Shown here piece after piece: positions 25,428 to 37,572 of a DNA stretch of 64,000 nt; position 1 is the stretch's first letter; each line of letters starts with the position of its first letter. The position numbers and the translations under genes are program-made. Below the pieces are notes generated by a model. It was not told the origin of the DNA. It saw only the letters and a list, made by a program, of their open reading frames with translations, and ran no database searches. The DNA is from Lichtheimia corymbifera B2541 (taxonomy: Eukaryota; Mucoromycota; Mucoromycetes; Mucorales; Lichtheimiaceae), in assembly GCA_000697475.1 (NCBI GenBank), contig JNEU01000956.1:1-64000 (forward strand), given 5' to 3'.

Positions 25428-26693
25428 CTAGCAACTTGCAGAATCACTGGTATCATCATGGTCATCTTGAGGTAATTGCCAACGACCTAGTTTGAGAGCC
25501 TGTTTCTTGACCAAGAGAATACTAGGTTCCTGCCCTTCTCTTTGGAATTGCATCAACACCGACAACTCGCGTTTACCCTTTTGTTCCCTGTATTGGAGGA
25601 CTTGTAAAGCAAAGTGGTATCGTTGAATGAGCGTTGTTGTGCTTGATGATCCTACAGCCAGCTCTTCATGTTCCAGGCATCGCTTGAGGTACTTGACTGG
25701 AAGATCCGCATAAAGTTGAGCCAGATCCATTGTGCTGCTTGTAGCCTTATCATCGAGTGGTTGTTTGCTGGATAAAACTGGTGTACAATCACCAAAGCGT
25801 AAACTGCTGCTGCTGCTGGTATCATTTGATGTTTCATGAGATGGAGAAGAAGATGAAAAGCTTCCCAATTGATGCGGCAATAGAACGGTCAAATAATGGA
25901 CAATGTAGTGATCAACCCTGTCTATCCATGTTTGGTGTTGACGTGATAAAATAGCATCCATCCAGAAGAAAACAGTGTTTTGATTCATGCAATACTGAAC
26001 AAGATGAAGTAGATGATGTGATAGCATATCCAATTCAAATTCTTGAGCCGCGTCGAGTAATTCAGCAGCGAGATGAGGATTCTCATTGACGATAAAATGC
26101 AAGTCTTGATAACCAAGAGGACGATACAAATGACCAATGATTGTGTGGATAGTTTCAAAGGAAGCAGCAATATCCAATTCCAGGATCTTTTCATGTTGAG
26201 CGCGGGTATCAGTCATAAGACGTCGATAAATCATGGGTGAACGAGCCAGAATAAGTCTATGTAATGCATATGACTTTTGCACAGAAGAAAACGAGACTGT
26301 AATGTCAGAAAAATGACCTATGATAATCATCATGCTATTAGTCATCCATCATCCATCCACCATCCATTCATGCGCCTTTTTTTTACCTTGCATAAATCCA
26401 AATCGATACAGATATTCACAATAAGATTGCGCAGAAGCTTGATGATCAGGAGGAGGAGGAGGAGGAGTGGTATATTGTGATGGTGGTAGACCATTCGATG
26501 AAGGAGGAGGAGGTTGTGGTGGTGGATGATAGAAATGATGATGTTGATGATGATGAGGGAATAGTGGCATGGGAACAGCGACGGGTATAGCAAGTTGTGG
26601 ATGGTGCGTCGTGGCCATATTGCCGTTCACGTATACAGGTGTTTTGCTGGGGTCCATGCTTGAGATTATAGGTGTGGGCATGTCTTGTACCAT
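25428..26693 (-). CDS. BTB/POZ domain protein
   Basis: Two exons (26693-26387 and 26317-25428) give 398 aa. The first ~85 residues are His/Pro-rich (HHHQHHHFYH, several Pro runs). The sequence YLYRFGFMQGHFSDITVSF then leads into a BTB fold with the signature HRLILARSPMIYRRLM, followed by a helical BACK-like region. BTB proteins of this sort dimerise and often recruit Cul3, but no Kelch or other partner domain is present. A Ser-rich linker (~230-260) separates the last helical part. The reading frame is open for about 60 bp upstream of the chosen ATG without another ATG, so an extra 5' exon is possible. It lies head to tail with the SR-rich gene. Confidence 0.75.
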
Positions 26694-27059
26694 GTCAAAG
26701 AGTGTTGAATGCAGGTTGGCAGGTGGAGGAAGAGTGATGGCGTATATGATACAATAGAGGGTTTACGTGGTTGAACTAGAAGTGGACACTATTTTAGTAC
26801 ATGAGGCTCATGTTGAACCAATCTCGTAACGAACCTTGTGTATATACAGTGGCAAATGAAGTCTTGCTTAAAAGTAGTGCAGGTTTGTACAGAAAAGTAA
26901 AAGAGAAAGGCGCGCTTATCCAGGACCAAAATTCGCGTTGCGTCTCACTCAAATTCCACCCTTCCCTTCGATGATAATGATGATACTCCTTCTCCGATCT
27001 CCATCCATAGTAAACACGCTTTTAATTGTAATATAATATTGATAACGAAGAATGATGAT
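26694..27059. other. Upstream region of the BTB gene
   Basis: 366 bp between two minus-strand genes; promoter of the BTB gene and 3' flank of the SR-rich gene. No other feature seen. Confidence 0.45.
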
Positions 27060-28509
27060 CTATACTTTGGTTGTTTTCACCGTGAGCTCGGCTGTCACAA
27101 GATCTTCTAATCCGCATTCATCCCATTGCTTTTGAACCAACTCCAATTGATGATCCAACTTGCTGGTTTCCCAATTCGCCAATTCCAGTTGAAACCTGCT
27201 TTTCCTGTTCATAGCCAAAATCTTGATCTCCTCTGCAAAAGCTTTCCGATCCTCAGCATGATACCGCTCCATCTATCACGTGATGTCAGTTGTAAACCGA
27301 TAAACCATCCTCTTATCCACATACCTCCTTCTCTTGATCAGGTGCCCATGATTGTCTCGGTCTAGGGGGTTGCGTAATATAAGGTGGTGGTGTAGGATGA
27401 TGATAGCTGCGATGACTACCACTTGGTCCACCATGTAAATGTCGAGGTGGTGGCGGTGATGGACCTCCTCCTGCATAATGCGAGTGATACGGATATCGTG
27501 AATATGACGAAGAGGATCCTTTGGAATCACTTGGCGATGCTGTACTTGACATTGGTCCACTTGTTGATCCACGATGATGATGGTGATGGTGATGGTGATG
27601 ATGATGTAGAGATGACGATGATGATGATGATATACCTACAGCAGCTGATGCTGTTGTTGGTGACCTTGTTGGTGAAGATGTAGATGGCCGTGAAGGTGGT
27701 GATGACGAAGGAGGTACTGGTTCACGTCCGTAATATCGAGATGATGATGAAGGTGATGAAGATGTAGATGATGAAGAAGTTGGTGGTGCACCAGGATAAG
27801 GACCACTGGTAGAAGATGATGCTGGAGGTGGAGGTGGAGGCGGAGCTGCTACTGAATTGCTTCTTGAAGAAGATGATGGTGATCGACGTGGATAGGATGA
27901 TGAAGAAGATGGTGGATAATAGCGTCGAGGAGAATACGATGATGAAGGAAATGGAGGTGGTCCACCAGGTGATCTATTACCACCAGAAGGAGGTCGATAA
28001 TAGGGATAGCCGCCACTTGGATGATAACTTGATGAAGCAGATGATGGAGGTCCACCATGATAGGATGATCTATGATGATCATAGGAATCACGTCGACCGG
28101 GTGAGATAGAAGAACGACGAGAATGTGATGAGTATAGAGGATTCGATCGTCTTGGATAATAACTGCTGTAAGAACGACGACGAGGTGAAGGAGACCTTGA
28201 ATGAGAGTGTCCTCGTGAAGAATAATGCGATCGTGGTTCTGGATAGCTGCCATACCAATGATCTTCTTGATATCGGTCACCATTCCTTCCAGATGCTGCT
28301 CCTCCACTCATTGCTGATGGTGCTGGGGAACGTGATGGGCCATAGCGACTACTTGGAGAGTAATTGCGTCCACCGTTGCCACCACTCGTCTCATCTCTGT
28401 ATTCTCGATCAGAGCGATAGTTTTCTCCTGGACGATATGTGTCTGATCTAGGACGATCGTAATGTCCTCTATAGCGTTCATCGTATGCACGGGAATATCT
28501 GTTGTCCAT
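27060..28509 (-). CDS. Ser/Arg/Tyr/Pro-rich low-complexity protein
   Basis: Two exons (28509-27325 and 27272-27060) give 465 aa. Residues 1-190 are rich in RS, SR, RY and YR steps (for example SRSPSPRRRSYSSYYPRR), like SR splicing proteins, but no RRM is present. The middle is Ser/Pro-rich with long runs of each, and there is a tract of 11 histidines. The last ~75 residues, starting near the intron, are charged and predicted helical (a coiled-coil-like RKAFAEEIKIL...), the only part likely to fold. A nuclear RNA-processing or condensate-forming role is inference. A (GT)n microsatellite lies just upstream of the start codon. Confidence 0.7.
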
Positions 28510-29000
28510 GGATAAGGTGTGTGTGTGTGTGTGTGTTTGAGTGAGAGAGAAATAAAGTTTACGACAAAAAAGAAAACAAGCATAGCTCTTATATGTCGGG
28601 GATCTTTCAATACCACAACCCAACCCCACCCACCACACCACCACCAACCAATCAATGCATAATGGGATTGTACTATACAAGTGTTGCTTGTTGGGACTTG
28701 ATGATAGAAGATGGGTCAGTGCATAGACACCCGGCAGACCATGATGAAATAGGATGATGAGAAGGGAGGAGAAATGATTAAGGCTATAAGTGTGTGTGCT
28801 CTAGCTATTCGAACCATAAAGATTACGCAAACATTGACAAGGAACAAAAAAGAAAAAGGAAAAAGAAAGTATCTGCTAGTGCTATCGACGGCCGTAAAGA
28901 ACAAATGTGTGTGCGTATTTGAGATAAAGAAAAGAGAAAGAGATGATGTATATCACAGATAACGGCCGTCATATTGGATTGTTTTCGTACAGTACTTGCA
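28510..29000. other. Upstream region of the SR-rich gene
   Basis: 491 bp holding the microsatellite and the 3' flank of VTC4. No gene seen. Confidence 0.5.
28517..28536. repeat. (GT)n microsatellite
   Basis: About ten GT units directly upstream of the SR-rich gene's ATG, probably in its 5' UTR (CA repeats on the sense strand). Confidence 0.9.
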
Positions 29001-31400
29001 TTACCTGAATCGCAGGTAAAAGTTGACCTATAACAAACATGCATGTTAGTATGCTTCAAAACGTAGAAATAAAAAATTATCCCTTACAATAAGAGCTGCA
29101 ACAAGCAGTGTGCAAAGGACTGCAGGCCCCCACAAATCGTCGTAGCGACCATCCACACGGCGATTGATCATCCAGGCACGTTTTTCAAAGCGGTAAAGGG
29201 CATAAATGGCAACAGCAGCTGCAAGTCCAATGAACAAACCACCAACAACACGTGAGGTAGCATCACCAAAGTTGAGTAAAGAAAGAGCCACCGTGAGTAG
29301 CAGTGCACAAAATTGCAACCAAGAGATAAATGTACGTTCGTTGGCAAAAAACACCTTGGGCTCCACTCGCACTTTGACTTTTTGACGGCGATAAGCATCA
29401 TCATCAACAGCCTTACCAGGCCCTTCGTTACGATTATCGCCCCATAGACGCTCGATCCACTTGCCATCAGTGAAACGACTACCACGTCTGCTATTGGCTG
29501 CCGAATCATTATTGGCTCCTCCTGCTTTCTCAGGCACAGGTGGTGGCATGGATGAAGGTGCTGCCAATACAGTGGATGAATTGGTGGCAGCAGTGGCTGT
29601 ACCTGGGGCATCAAGATGCATGGTATAATCGCTACCACGTTGTTGTTGTTGTGGTTGTTGGGATGAATTTGTTGAGGGAACAGGTAACCAAGCCCCAGAT
29701 GAATCTTGCAGCGAGTTGGATCTCATACGTGGCTCAATCACAGTGGCAGTGCCTTGATTAACAACAGCTTGTTGGTTGGCACGTTCCTTTTCCTCAATCA
29801 TGGCTCGGCGGTAACGACCATCAATAAGAGGCTTGAAGCTGCGTGAACGTGTAAGACCAATGTTTTCATTACGCGGTTTTCTGATATCGACATTGAGCTC
29901 TGCGAGCCACCATGGCAACAGTGGTAAGCGTTCACGATAAAAGTGACATGCACCATGCAAGTATTTTGAGAAGCGTGGCACCTCGTGTACAAGATGGCTT
30001 TCAATCAATTTGGTCAACCAAACAGGCGGCTCTTGACCTAAATGTGTTTGAAGCTTGGTCTCCAATACAGCATAGGGGAACCGTAAAATATCATCAGGAC
30101 GCACATAGTTGAAAGGATGATCCACACCAAGATCATTACGACGCCAATTATTTGGAGGTTGTCGACGAGGTTGACCGTCCAAGTGATCCTCACGAATAAA
30201 AGTCAAATCGGTATCCAAGGAAATACGTAATCGTTGGTCACCAGGCAACTGAAACGCTGTGCGATTGTAAAACACACGAAGCATTGGTTCAAGCTTCTTT
30301 TCTCGGAAGGATTGTTGCACACCGCTTGCAATAAAGTGTACATTGTCAACAGTGCTAGGATCCACATTTTTCTTTCTCAAGTCATCCGCAATCCTGTCAG
30401 CTGACAATTGCTCACGAACAAAAGGATTGACTTGGGATTCATCCAATCGAAAACGATCCTTAACCGATGCACCATCAAGCCAAGCAGCATGATGTGTCTT
30501 GCGTTCAATAAAGATACTCTTGGATTCGACAGGGCCATACCTGTTGTTTTGCGTTTACATGCATGAGGCGCAGGTCTATTTAAATCCTTCCCCCCAAAAG
30601 TAGCAATAAACTTACCATCGAAAACGGATAGCTTCAGCACCCTCATCGCGTTGAAGACGTCCCGTGTACAGGTCAAAATTGGGGTTATCATAATACACGC
30701 TTGAAATGGCTGAATCGGTTGGCTCATACTTTTTATCCTTGTTAAAGATAAGCACCGGCAAGTGTAACATGATGATCGCCTTGACCTCAGTGATATTGTC
30801 TGGGTGGATCCAATACTTGGCAGTTGCACGTTCAAAAGCATTTTGATCACCCCCTGATGCCGAGTTGCCTGTGTGCTGTCGACCTTGGTTGCGGCAAATG
30901 TCGTGCAGAGCAGAAATGTAAATGATCGCCACATCAAATCGCTGTTTGTCTAATGGCTTATCCCGCAGCTTGGCTACATATTCTTGCTTGAGATTCAAAT
31001 GGGTCCACTTGTCGTGTTTCTTGAGGATCTTTTGAATGGCGGTGAAATTGACTCGTGTAAACCGTGATAGGTCATTGACATCAAAAAGGATTTCAGTGAG
31101 CGCTTCATCCATAAGTCGCCAGTTCGCATCGGATGCCATCTTGTCGTTCTTTTGCAATGTCTGGATTGTCCGCTCGCAATACAGGATGCGTGCATCAATT
31201 TCGGATAGCTTGGCGTTGACAAAGTCATACACTTTGGCAAGCTCATTATCTAATAGGTGCACGAAATCGGATTCATCCCGTTCAGTCCATCCATGATCCA
31301 ATTGCCTGGTCTTGAGTTCTTGCTTTAGCACATCATACGCAATGTATGACAACCGCCATGGTGCGAATATGTTTTGTTGTAATTCAAGGCCGTATTTCAT
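29001..31400 (-). CDS. VTC4: Vacuolar transporter chaperone Vtc4 (polyphosphate polymerase)
   Basis: This is the catalytic subunit of the VTC complex, which makes inorganic polyphosphate from ATP on the vacuole and pushes it into the lumen. Three exons (31400-30616, 30540-29088, 29027-29001) give 754 aa. An SPX domain (residues 1-~165) senses inositol pyrophosphates. The tunnel-shaped catalytic domain (~200-500) keeps the RxRW motif (Arg259, Arg261), the ERKTH motif (Lys276) and the [12 protein letters not shown] and RISLDT blocks; Vtc2/3 lack part of this set. A Gln/Ser-rich linker and three C-terminal membrane helices (VTC1-like) follow. The last exon is just 9 codons including the stop; its intron has a perfect TACTAAC branch site. 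The SPX domain implies phosphate control. Confidence 0.95.
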
Positions 31401-34157
31401 CCGTCGTTATTCGTGATATGAGAATGGTTGTGAGACGCCAATCAGGAAAAATGGGTATATGTGGGCACACACTCTCAAGCTACACACACAACAAGTATAG
31501 TAGTATATGCTTGTATAGAAAGGTATAAAGATTGTCAGAGAGGGAAATAGCACAAAAGGCGAGCGAGTAAGAGAAATCAAGAGAAAACAAGAAAAAAAAA
31601 AAAGAGAGAGAGAGAGCAAGCAAAAAAGGGGGTTTGACTGAGGAGAAAAAGGACTATAGTAGCTAAGGGGAAGATGGGATAGCAGAGGAGCAAATTTGAA
31701 AAAAGGGGTGTCATTGGGGGATAGGCTTATATATGTAGAGGCCACAAAACCTTCTTTTGCTCATCGGCACGTATATACGCACACTTGACTCACGCTTCTT
31801 GCAAGCACGGGGAGAAGGGAGGATTACCACTATATTTAAACATCAACGTGAAGTTACCTCGAAAAGGAGAATTGCATGGATCATGATGATGATACCTCGC
31901 CATATTATCCCAGGGTATCCGTTATTTAGATCGTTTGCTTTATTACATGTACTCATTTACCCGGCACTTGTAATAATCGTTTACTTTCACAATGTGCAGT
32001 TCTATAACGAGCGATGCAAAAAAATGCATATTTGTGTACAAAGATGCGCGCCCTAGATGCGTTTGCCGCAGAAATCAACAATGATCAGCAAAAACGTGAC
32101 ATCAGGCGCACCCCATTTATACACCAGTGATCCCACGCATACATACATACATCGACACACACTCATCCAACCAACCCAATCCTCTATTATATGTTTAAGC
32201 ATTTCAATTCGAGTCCGCTTAGGCTAATGATAAAAGGAAAAGCATACTTGATCTTTTTATGATGAAACCATCCTCGTAGTTTAATGCTGCTGCCGTATTT
32301 ACCCTCCTGCATTACATTTACGCATCCTATCCACACGCCAAAATTCATCACTCTCATACCACTTTCCTTGCAAGCACATATGATATGTATCCAATCGAAC
32401 TACCCGTACTCACTTTTACACTAGTAATGCATCGCTGAAAATGCTTAATCGCTTTTATGTTTAAATTAGATCGAAGGCTGACTGTTGTCTAGCATCATCA
32501 AGGGGATTCGATATTGCCCTTTTTATCTAACATTGCCATCTGCGGGATATAAACTAACAAGATGGCGCAAATTGTTGGAAACAGTGATGCTGCGTCTGTG
32601 ATAAACATCTTACTTAATTCGAATGATCCTGGTACAATTACTTCTCTCTCTCTCTATCATGTGGCTTTTCGTGATCGTCAATGCATGGGATCGGTGATAA
32701 GAGCGATTTATATATAACGAAGGCACAAAGCCCAGGAACTTTTATTAGCAGAATTCACTGCAGCAGCAGCAAGTGTATGCATGGGAGTCTCGCTTTTTCT
32801 TTCATCACTCCTCAAAGTAGATGTTTATGCGTCAAACATACGCACAAACTGAAAATCGCTTATCGGCTGTTTAACCAGCAGCTCAACCAGCAAGCAAGAT
32901 CATGCATGATGTGCATTCGAAAACGCCGGTTTTACTATATTCTTTTTTCCAGCGTCATCGTCATCCTGTGTAACGCAATAGATGTCTCAAGGCGTTTATA
33001 TTAGCCTTTGTATGTAAAAGTAATCGCAGTAACATAGGCGTCATCCACCAGCAAGATTGATTCACAGTTTTATTTTAGGCCTAATCTTGATACTTGGTAT
33101 CCATTGGGTTACCGGGATACAACCTACGACGCTGCTGCGAAGAGATGAAAAGAGAGCGACATGGATCGAGTGCGGATTTCACGGAAACGAATCCCCCCTT
33201 AATCAATTTTTGCCAGAAATGGCAGTAGCCACTACATCACCCTCATTGTGGACAACGATGGTGATACAAAGGTACAACAACTGCATTGAGCAAAGAAACA
33301 ATCAGCGTATGCTCCAGCATGTATATAAAATGGTAGGGGCTGGATAGCCAAGGGTTTTGTGTTGCCATCATTTTGAACATCGGTTTAAATCGGGATCGAT
33401 GTATTATAATACATGACTGATTATCCACGAGGATCGTATAGCAATGGTATATAAACGTTATATCAGGAGAGATGGGATGCTACTCTTCTCCTTATTACAT
33501 TGGTAACCGGTATTCTGAGCGTGTATGTGCGTGCGAGTTCCTCTCTCTCTTTTATGATTTTCGCACTCCTCATCATCACTCACTCGCTCACTCCTAGGAT
33601 GGATGGCTTTTGGTGATGTTGCTGCAGGTATCCATGTAACTGTAAGATGATTAGGTGCGATATTAATAGCAGCATATCAATATCTTCAAGGAGATATGGG
33701 CACTTTTTGCTCAGACAAAAGTACGTGCTTGTGTTGACAAGGATGATCGAATCGGGGGGATGAGTTCGCTCACGTACGTTGTGTGTCACAATTGTCCCAA
33801 GCGTCCTCGTACGACGACGACAATGAAAGTGGAAAAGAACAATGACACAAATTCATTCAATGAGGATATTATTTTTTGATATATGAATTGTAGCAAGAGA
33901 TAATAGATATAGCTTTATAATAGCCAACAAGGTGGATTGAAACATGGTGGGAGAGGTTAAATGGGTGGATGGGTTGGGGGTGTTTTAGTGTAAAGTGGGT
34001 CGCCGCTCGTCCATGCTGCCCGTCAAAAAGATTTAGTGTGTGCGTTGTGTGTAACGAGGTCAATTAAGCATGTTTCAAAGATGCATTCACATAACTCCTT
34101 TCTTTCTCTCTTTTTTTCTTTTACTGCAACTTGATTTGATTCATCTCGAAACAAGAC
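31401..34157. other. Long divergent intergenic region, no gene seen
   Basis: 2.76 kb between VTC4 (-) and the gene at 34158 (+). It contains a poly(A)/GA-rich run (about 31590-31616) just upstream of VTC4 and scattered CT-rich runs near 32640 and 33540. Short frames lack motifs. It could hold long promoters or an unannotated non-coding RNA, but nothing in the bases proves either. Confidence 0.4.
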
Positions 34158-36074
34158 ATGCTTTTTGTGGACACTCAACTTCAACCTTCAACCTTATCCG
34201 AGAGGCATTTATACGATCGAGAGGGGATGCTTGACATGAGCGATCGCAATGGTGCACTTGTTGGCGGCGGCAATACAACGCCTGTTCTCTCTCCGCCATC
34301 ATCGCCCGAGTGCTTGAAAGATTATGAAGATGAAGACGATTCATTCATTTTATATTATCAACAACGAGACGACTATGATGAAGATGAAGAAGATCAAGTT
34401 GCCATGGCAGCGGAGTGTTCATTCACCAGGGGCAACCAGGACCAGGACAAGGTAATAATATAAAGTTGTGTGGGTGCGATCAGCATCCCCACGCATACAC
34501 ACCGCTTATTGACACAGGACCAATCATGAAATGGTTTATAGGTACCATCATTATCATCCCACCAGCAGAAACCGTTTGATTTGGCTGCTTTTGCCAAGGA
34601 ACTATACGACAATAGGCTCTCTGTACTTCAAAACAACAATGATCAAGAAACCGGTTTCTTATTGACTGAGCAAGACGAACTCGAATATGAAAAGCTGAGG
34701 ACACTTTCAAAGATGCCACAACAACAGCACTATGCAGAGGAGGATAAGATTGAATTACCATCTACGCATTCATTCATTCATCAACACAAAGAGCAACAGC
34801 AACAACAAACAATTCATAATGAGGACCAGCATCATTATGTAGTGGATCTGCAATTAAATGAGGAGGAAGATGATGACGAGGAGGAGGAGGAACAACCACA
34901 ACAATCTGATCTCCGGCAGCAGCATGATAGAAAGGAGAGCACTGCAAGCGTGAACACGAGCAATTGCAGCTGTGCTAGTCGATTATCTCGATTCAAGGAA
35001 TTATTGGATGTTGATTTGGGAGTCGTGGATATTCTGGAACAAGAACAAAGTCAACAACAGCAACCACAGCAACAACAAAGAGTCAAGGCTACCAAATCGT
35101 TGGGGTTGTTTGGAAGTTTACGTCAGGTGACCAATCGCACACGATCTCAATCAGCATCTGGAGGTATTCGTGGATTAGTACGGAGCCTTAGTACCACTGT
35201 ACAACGAAGCAGCACATCCCCATCCTTGTCTCAGCTATCACAAAAGATGACACCAGCAGCTGCAGCAGCCATTCATCATCGTACAGGACAAGATGGTGAA
35301 GAAGAAGAAGAAGAAGATGAAGATTTCAAGGAGAGTGGAAAAGGGATGCGGATGCTTTCTCAATTGGTGGGTCGAGTCCGACGTTCTTCACGTAGGGGCA
35401 CTAAGCGTATCAACATGGATACACCACCATCACCTACTACAACAAACAAAAGCAACGAGCGGTCCAGAATTGTCAGACGTACCATCATCTATGTGCCTCC
35501 GGATACCGAAAACTTTATGAAGACGATTGAACAGCCTGCTTTTGGTCACACTTTATCATCCTCGCCATCATCAATCGAAACATCCATTCCATCACCACCA
35601 CAAGACAATCAATTGAAAGGGATCGAACTCCGAGAGATGAGCGATGGTTCCGTGTCATGGGGCATTGTCAAGAAAGAAGGCAATCGAAAGAGCTTTTATG
35701 ATCCTTCCAATCGAGAAAGCAAATATGCTGTTGAGGAACAAGATGATGATGGAGACAATGTCAATGCACATTTACTAGAACTTTTACGCCAACAACAACC
35801 TGCTAATAACACCAAGCTTGTATCAAGTACCCCTCCTCCTCCAATCCCAAAAAGATCGCCACAACGTCAACAACAACAACAATCTGCACAACATATCTCC
35901 ACCATTTCTCACAGAAATGATTCATCCACAACCGATGTTTACTACGCTCCCAATGAGACTCTTCCAAGTTTATTACAAATGATCTCTGAACAAGAAAGGC
36001 TCAAGCATAGTCCTAGTGTAGAAGAGCAACTCGATGAAGTAATCCGTGCTTTTAGCTGTAGCAGTGATGAATAA
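34158..36074 (+). CDS. Hypothetical acidic, Gln-rich protein
   Basis: Two exons (34158-34451 and 34542-36074) joined across a 90-bp GT-AG intron give 608 aa. I do not recognise the family. The protein is mostly disordered: acidic runs (DEDEED, EEEEEDED), several Gln tracts, Ser/Thr-rich basic segments (GIRGLVRSLSTTVQRSST, GRVRRSSRRGTKR) and Pro-rich PPPPIPKR, a possible SH3 ligand. Short blocks look conserved-like: PFDLAAFAKELYDNRLSVL (~107-125), RTIIYVPPDTENFMKTIEQPAFGHTL and LREMSDGSVSWGIVKKEGNRKSF. Such blocks in a disordered scaffold suggest a signalling or polarity adaptor, but that is speculation. The start is the first ATG of the open frame. Confidence 0.7.
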
Positions 36075-36530
36075 TGAATGACCTATGTAGCAATGTAGCA
36101 ACACCCTCATCTATCAAAAAAAGCTATCAGTCAAATATACAATGCTTTGTGTTTGAAACAGAAATTGGAGGAGCTACGTGAATCGGAATAATGGATACAG
36201 AAGAACAAAGGCTCATTTTCCACTCATTGTATATACGCAGATCATTCCATTCCCTTTACCGGAGCAATTTTAGATCCATATCCATAGGAATTTGTATGTA
36301 TTAGAGTAAATAAGCATTATAGTTTCTGTTTACGTACCTTCTTAAAGACAATCGTCACTCACTTATGCAACAACTTGTCATTGACAGGTATGTCTAACTA
36401 CCACGTGTCATTTCACTCAGCTCTCATTCTTTCCGTTAATGCAGTCGACACCATCAATTAGAAGAAAGCAACTCCATCACGCTACGGCATATGTAAAACA
36501 TACAGGTGCTTGTATCTCAAAATCTTACAA
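36075..36530. other. Intergenic region before the tandem array
   Basis: 456 bp of 3' flank; no gene seen. Confidence 0.45.
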
Positions 36531-37572
36531 TGAAGCCTGAGCTATTTATGAGAACGATATTGCTCGGCGTGATCGAAAGGACCTTGTGTGAAAATATGAG
36601 GATTGAGATGAACGATCTCGAGGTGATGGACCGTCCGCCCTACTTATATTCCCATCCAGTCATCAGTGGGATGCTCCCATTTCAGATTTTCATGATGAAG
36701 CATGTAGTTTTTAAATGAATGGAGTTGATCAGCAAGACTTAGAGAACCTTCTTACCAAGTTTCAAGTTCGAGAATGGGAATCCCAAGGTATTGCATACTA
36801 ATTGACATTTCATGAATTTGGACGGATACCCAATTTCCGACCGACATAGTAGATCCCACATTATACCCTCCCACTCCCAATTTTCAAATGAAGCATTAGG
36901 TCTTTATGAGAACGAAATTGGTCAGCATGTCCAAGAGCATCTTGTGTGAAAGTTTCAGGTTCGAAATGGGCAATCTCAAGGTTATGGGGCGCCCACACTC
37001 CATATATACTCGTCCGTTCATCATCCGACGCTCCCATTTTAATTCTCACAATGAAGTCTGCGACTTTAATATGAATGGAGTTGATCAGCATGTCGATGCC
37101 CAGCGCCCTGACCAAGTTTGACGGTCAAGGTGGACAACGGCGGGGGTGTGCACTATGTATCCTACTTGCGTTCCGTCCATCTTATATTTGGACCGTCCAA
37201 TTCATAAAATATCATAATGAAGTATGCGATTTTTAAATGAATAGGGTTGATCAGCATAACTCAGAGAACCTTCATACCAAGTTTCACGTTCGAAATGGGG
37301 AATCCCAAGATTATTCATAATATTTGACTTTTTCATAAATCCGGCGCTTTCCCAATTTCCATCCGTTATAGTCAATCCCACATTATGCTCTCCCATTCAA
37401 GACCTTTGAATGAAGTGTGGGTTCTTTATTAAGACAAAGTTGACCAGAATGACCAAGAGCATCTTGTGTGAAAGTTTCAAGTTTGTGGTAGGCAATCTCA
37501 GGATCTTGGATCAATTACAGTGTGCATGAATATGTAGGGAAGTGCCTGAACAATTTAATTTCCACTTCTTCC
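36531..37572. repeat. Diverged tandem array of six units in two types
   Basis: A unit starting TGAAG recurs at 36531, 36696, 36889, 37052, 37218 and 37411, giving spacings of 165, 193, 163, 166 and 193 bp. Units 1, 3 and 6 share CTTGTGTGAAA (type A). Units 2 and 5 share GTTGATCAGCA and AGAGAACCTTC (type B) and a long tail with CCCAATTTCC and ATCCCACATTAT. Unit 4 is the most degraded. Units 2 and 5, and 3 and 6, are both 522 bp apart. The units are too diverged for a recent expansion. Short frames on both strands are not conserved between units, so I treat this as non-coding satellite-like or relic DNA. The right end is approximate. Confidence 0.75.

Noticed and set aside
27570..27612. ATGGTG/ATGATG run suggesting a microsatellite or CRISPR-like repeat
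   Set aside because: It is the codon run for the His tract of the SR-rich protein on the minus strand.
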